From Aureimonas pseudogalii (GTDB taxonomy: Bacteria; Pseudomonadota; Alphaproteobacteria; Rhizobiales; Rhizobiaceae), in assembly GCF_014196835.1 (NCBI RefSeq), contig NZ_JACIEK010000001.1, positions 558,001-622,000 on the forward strand: a stretch of DNA of 64,000 nt. Reading direction: 5' to 3'. The translations under genes were made by a program, and so were the position numbers. Positions 61,339 to 64,000 of this stretch are shown here, in pieces. The number at the start of each line of letters is the position of its first letter. The first letter of the stretch is position 1. The notes below the pieces were generated by a model. That model was not told the DNA's origin. It made no database searches and was given only the letters and a program-made list of their open reading frames with translations.

Positions 61339-62699
61339 GCCCCGCCGCTCCGACGCGCAGCCTCGCCCCCTTCGCGATCCTCATCGGCGGCCAGCTCGTC
61401 TCCTTCGTCGGCACCACCCTGACGGGCGTGGGCATCGGCATCTGGGTCTTCGGCCAGACCGGCTCGGTGATGACCTTCGCCTGGCTGACGATCCTCACCC
61501 TGGTGCCGGCCATCCTGATCTCGCCCTTCGGCGGCGTCATCGCCGACACCTGGCGGAAGAAGCCCGCGATGCTCGCCGTCGACAGTCTCTCGGCGCTGTC
61601 GAGCGCGACGATGCTGGCGCTGCTTCTGTCCGGGCGCCTCGAGTTCTGGCATCTCTACGCCAATGCCGTCGTCAGCGGGCTGGCGCTCGGCCTGCAGCGT
61701 CCGCTCTTCGAGAGCACGACGCCGCTGATGGTGGACGAGCAGCGCCTTGCCGGCGTCAACGGCATTGTCCACTCGGTGGCCGGCATCGGACAGGTGGTGG
61801 CGCCCGTCCTCGCCGGCACGCTCGTCGCCACGCTCGGCCTCTCCACGCTCCTGATCCTCGACGCCTGCACCTTCCTCGTCGCCTTCGGCTGCACGCTTGG
61901 CGTGAAGGTGCCGAACGCCCCCCGCCGGGACCGGGCGGACGAGAGTTTCGTCGCGGCCTTCCGCGAGGGCTGGCGGTTCGTGCGCGAACGCCCGGGCCTC
62001 TACGGCATGTTCTGGTTCACGACGATGAGGAACTATCTCTTCGCCACCTGCGAAGTCGTGGTGGTGCCGCTGCTTCTCGTCGTCACCACCCCCGAAAAGA
62101 CCGGCGCGGTGCTCTCGGTCGGCGGCCTCGGCGTGCTCGCCGGCGGCCTCGCGATGGGCCTTCTGGCGCGCCGCCGCCGGCTGATCGTCTGGGTGATCCT
62201 GGCGCAGGGGCTCACCGGGCTGGCGATGATCGTCGGCGGGCTCTCGACCGACCTCGTGGTCATCGCGGTGGCCCTGGCGCTCGCCTTCATGGCCTTCCCG
62301 ATCGAGGAGGCGAGCAGCACCACGATCATGCAGCGCAAGGTGCCGGCCGCGCTTCTCGGCCGCGTCGCCAGCGTGCGCAACATGATGAGCATGAGCGCGC
62401 CGCCGCTGGCCATGCTCGTCGCCGCGCCGCTCGCCGACAAGGTGTTCGAGCCGCTGATGCGCGACGGCGGCCCGCTGGCGAGCTCCGTCGGCCTCCTGAC
62501 CGGGACGGGACCGGGACGCGGCATGGGCCTTCTCCTCGTCGTCACCGGGCTCGCGACGCTGGTGCTGACCATCGTCGGCTGGCGCAGCGCGGCGCTGCGA
62601 AACGTCGAGACGGATCTGCCGGACCAGCACCACGAGAGCGCCAAGCAGACCCCGGCCCCGGCGCGCGGTCTGGCCGAGGCGATCGGACGGGACCGATGA
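61335..62699 (+). CDS. MFS exporter, EntS-like (MFS_3 family)
   Basis: A 454-residue major facilitator protein with about 10-12 hydrophobic segments. It opens LIGGQLVSFVGTTLTGVGIGIWVF and contains the loop 2-3 motif GVIADTWRKKPAM, features of the MFS_3 group that includes the enterobactin exporter EntS and many secondary-metabolite exporters. The start is GTG 61335, which overlaps the monooxygenase stop (GTGA); there is no ATG nearby. It ends overlapping the thioesterase start (ATGA). It gives the cluster a second possible export route beside the Dev-type ABC exporter. Confidence 0.87.
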   Translation: MSPAAPTRSLAPFAILIGGQLVSFVGTTLTGVGIGIWVFGQTGSVMTFAWLTILTLVPAILISPFGGVIADTWRKKPAMLAVDSLSALSSATMLALLLSGRLEFWHLYANAVVSGLALGLQRPLFESTTPLMVDEQRLAGVNGIVHSVAGIGQVVAPVLAGTLVATLGLSTLLILDACTFLVAFGCTLGVKVPNAPRRDRADESFVAAFREGWRFVRERPGLYGMFWFTTMRNYLFATCEVVVVPLLLVVTTPEKTGAVLSVGGLGVLAGGLAMGLLARRRRLIVWVILAQGLTGLAMIVGGLSTDLVVIAVALALAFMAFPIEEASSTTIMQRKVPAALLGRVASVRNMMSMSAPPLAMLVAAPLADKVFEPLMRDGGPLASSVGLLTGTGPGRGMGLLLVVTGLATLVLTIVGWRSAALRNVETDLPDQHHESAKQTPAPARGLAEAIGRDR

Positions 62700-63433
62700 G
62701 GCCGGCGGCCCTGTCGCTCCATCGTCCGCTGCCGGGCGCGGCCTTGCGGATCGCCGCCTTTCCCCATGCCGGCGGCGGCGCCTCCGCCTTCCGGGGCCTC
62801 GCCGCAGCGCTCGGCGCGCGCGGCGTCGAGCTCTGCCCGCTGCAGGCGCCGGGACGCGAGAACCGCATCGCCGCGCCGTTCCACCGGACCGCCGAGGCGA
62901 TGGCGGCGGAGTTCGCGGCGGCGCTCGCCACCCTCGCGCCGCTGCCCACGGTCTATCTCGGCCACAGCCTCGGCGGCCTCGTCGCCTATCTCACCGCGCG
63001 CCTGCGGACCGCGGACGGCGCGCCGCCGCACCATCTCGTCGCCTCCGCCAGCCTCTCGCCGCTGCTGCGGTGCGGGCGCGGCGCGGCGGCGGAGCGGCCG
63101 TCGCCCGCAAGCTTTCGCGAACGCATCCTGGCGCTCGGCGGCGTTCCCGAGGCCATCGCCGCCGATCCCGACCTCTTCGCTCTCTTCGAACCCGCGATCC
63201 GCGCCGATTTCGAGCTGGCCGACCGCTACCAGCACGAGACGGCCGAGCCGCTCCCCTGCCCGATCACCGTCTATTCCGGCCTCGGCGACACCGCCGCGCC
63301 CGCCGCGGCGGCGCCATCCTGGCAGGGCCTGACGCGCGCGCCGGTGCGCCGGCGAAGCTTCGAGGGCGGCCATTTCTTCCTCTACCGGCAGCCGGACGCC
63401 ACCGCCGCCGCGCTGATCGAGGATCTCGCGTGA
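62696..63433 (+). CDS. Type II thioesterase (second copy)
   Basis: A 245-residue external thioesterase with AFPHAGGGASAF, QAPGRENRI, nucleophile Ser91 in GHSLGG and catalytic His in FEGGHFFLY. The Asp lies in the YSGLGDTAAP region. It is related to, but clearly diverged from, the thioesterase at 52046. ATG at 62696 overlaps the MFS stop, and its own stop overlaps the PPTase start. Probable editing enzyme for NRPS/PKS carriers; it could also help release product, because the megasynthase lacks its own TE. Confidence 0.92.
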   Translation: MRPAALSLHRPLPGAALRIAAFPHAGGGASAFRGLAAALGARGVELCPLQAPGRENRIAAPFHRTAEAMAAEFAAALATLAPLPTVYLGHSLGGLVAYLTARLRTADGAPPHHLVASASLSPLLRCGRGAAAERPSPASFRERILALGGVPEAIAADPDLFALFEPAIRADFELADRYQHETAEPLPCPITVYSGLGDTAAPAAAAPSWQGLTRAPVRRRSFEGGHFFLYRQPDATAAALIEDLA

Positions 63434-64000
63434 GCGGGACCGCCCTCCCCGCCGAGGGCTGCATCGATCTCTGGCTCCTCGACGGATCGAACCCACCCGC
63501 CGGGATCGACGCGATCGATCTCGACGGCGAAGAGGAGGCGCGGGCCGGCCGCATGGCGACCGCCGAGCTGCGCGCGCGGCTTCGTCGGCGGCGGCGCTTC
63601 CTGCGCGCGGTGCTCGCCCGCTATCTCGGCCTCGCGCCGGGCGACGTCCCGTTGCGCGCCGCGCCCGGCGGCAAGCCGGCGCTCGCCGGCGAGACGCGCC
63701 TGCGCTTCAGCCTGTCGCACAGCGGCGAGCTCACGGTTCTGGCCGTCGGGCGAACCGAGCTCGGCGTCGATCTCGAGCAGCGCAAGCCCTTCGACCGGCT
63801 GGCGGAGGTGGTCGCCCATTCCTGTTCTTCGCGCGAGCGGGCCGCAATCGCCGCTGCGCCCGATGCCGCGACGGCCTTTCTCGATCGCTGGGTCGTCAAG
63901 GAAGCCGTCCTGAAATGCCGGGGAACCGGGCTCGTCGAAGACCTCGCCGGCATCGATCCCGGTCCCGTCTCCCGCGAGCCGCGGGACTGGCAGGGCCTGA
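63430..64000 (+). CDS. 4'-phosphopantetheinyl transferase, Sfp-type (3' end outside window)
   Basis: The frame starts at GTG 63430 (GTGA overlap with the thioesterase) and is still open at the window end, giving at least 190 residues. Diagnostic motifs are present: PGGKPAL, FSLSHSGELTVLAV, GVDLEQRKP (Mg-binding Asp-x-Glu) and WVVKEAVLKCRGTGL (WxxKEAxxK). These define the Sfp/AcpT family that adds the phosphopantetheine arm to carrier domains. It would activate the NRPS T domains, the PKS ACP, the FAAL-linked ACP and the discrete ACP of this cluster. A dedicated PPTase confirms the secondary-metabolite nature of the locus. Confidence 0.93.
   Translation, partial: MSGTALPAEGCIDLWLLDGSNPPAGIDAIDLDGEEEARAGRMATAELRARLRRRRRFLRAVLARYLGLAPGDVPLRAAPGGKPALAGETRLRFSLSHSGELTVLAVGRTELGVDLEQRKPFDRLAEVVAHSCSSRERAAIAAAPDAATAFLDRWVVKEAVLKCRGTGLVEDLAGIDPGPVSREPRDWQGL

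Overview
The window is very GC-rich and almost fully coding, apart from a few AT-richer patches. The gene families point to an alphaproteobacterium of the Hyphomicrobiales (rhizobial/Aurantimonas-like). That placement is an inference from gene content and codon use, because no rRNA or other marker gene is present. Many neighbouring genes overlap by ATGA or GTGA, so most transcription units look translationally coupled.

Region 1 (1-3.5 kb) is the end of a sugar ABC transporter operon of the YtfR-YtfT-YjfF type (galactofuranose importer in E. coli); the ATPase is cut by the window edge. It is followed by a decayed fragment that resembles a restriction-modification enzyme (3.56-3.9 kb).

Region 2 (4.1-23.9 kb) is a catabolic island for an amino or polyamine-like compound that I cannot name. 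It holds two paralogous GNAT-family proteins, an ArgE-type deacylase, a 2-hydroxyacid dehydrogenase, a small cupin, an aldehyde dehydrogenase, tartrate dehydrogenase, a frameshifted succinate-semialdehyde dehydrogenase, two DAO-type flavin oxidases, a HAD hydrolase and a class III aminotransferase. It also has a complete dipeptide-type ABC importer with the two ATPases fused, and an Lrp/AsnC regulator. Short sequence elements are shared between the control regions at about 5.1 kb and 16.4 kb, which suggests one regulon.

Region 3 (24.0-25.65 kb) is a graveyard of insertion sequences: two IS110-type fragments in opposite orientation and a frameshifted IS630-type remnant that abuts the next cluster.

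Region 4 (25.66 kb to the right edge) is a large hybrid lipopeptide/polyketide biosynthetic cluster. The leftward operon runs ACP, FAAL-ACP, a 5631-residue KS-AT-C-A-T-C-A-T-C-A-T-(E-like)-C-A-T megasynthase, then a separate condensation-like protein without catalytic histidines. Divergent to it is a DevC-DevA-DevB-type exporter. Next comes a leftward operon of a fully reducing type I PKS (KS-AT-DH-ER-KR-ACP), a type II thioesterase and a second FAAL-like ligase. Divergent to that PKS are a kynurenine 3-monooxygenase-like flavoprotein, an MFS exporter, a second thioesterase and a phosphopantetheinyl transferase that runs off the window.

A plausible working model (inference) has five steps. 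The PPTase arms the carriers. A long acyl chain, perhaps built by the reducing PKS, is activated by the FAALs. The KS-AT extends it by one malonate using a carrier supplied in trans. Four residues are added, the last two probably beta-amino acids such as beta-alanine. The product leaves through the Dev-type and/or MFS exporter. Unusual points are the KS-AT without its own ACP, the two beta-amino-acid-type A domains, the dead epimerase-like domain, and the lack of any release domain in the megasynthase.
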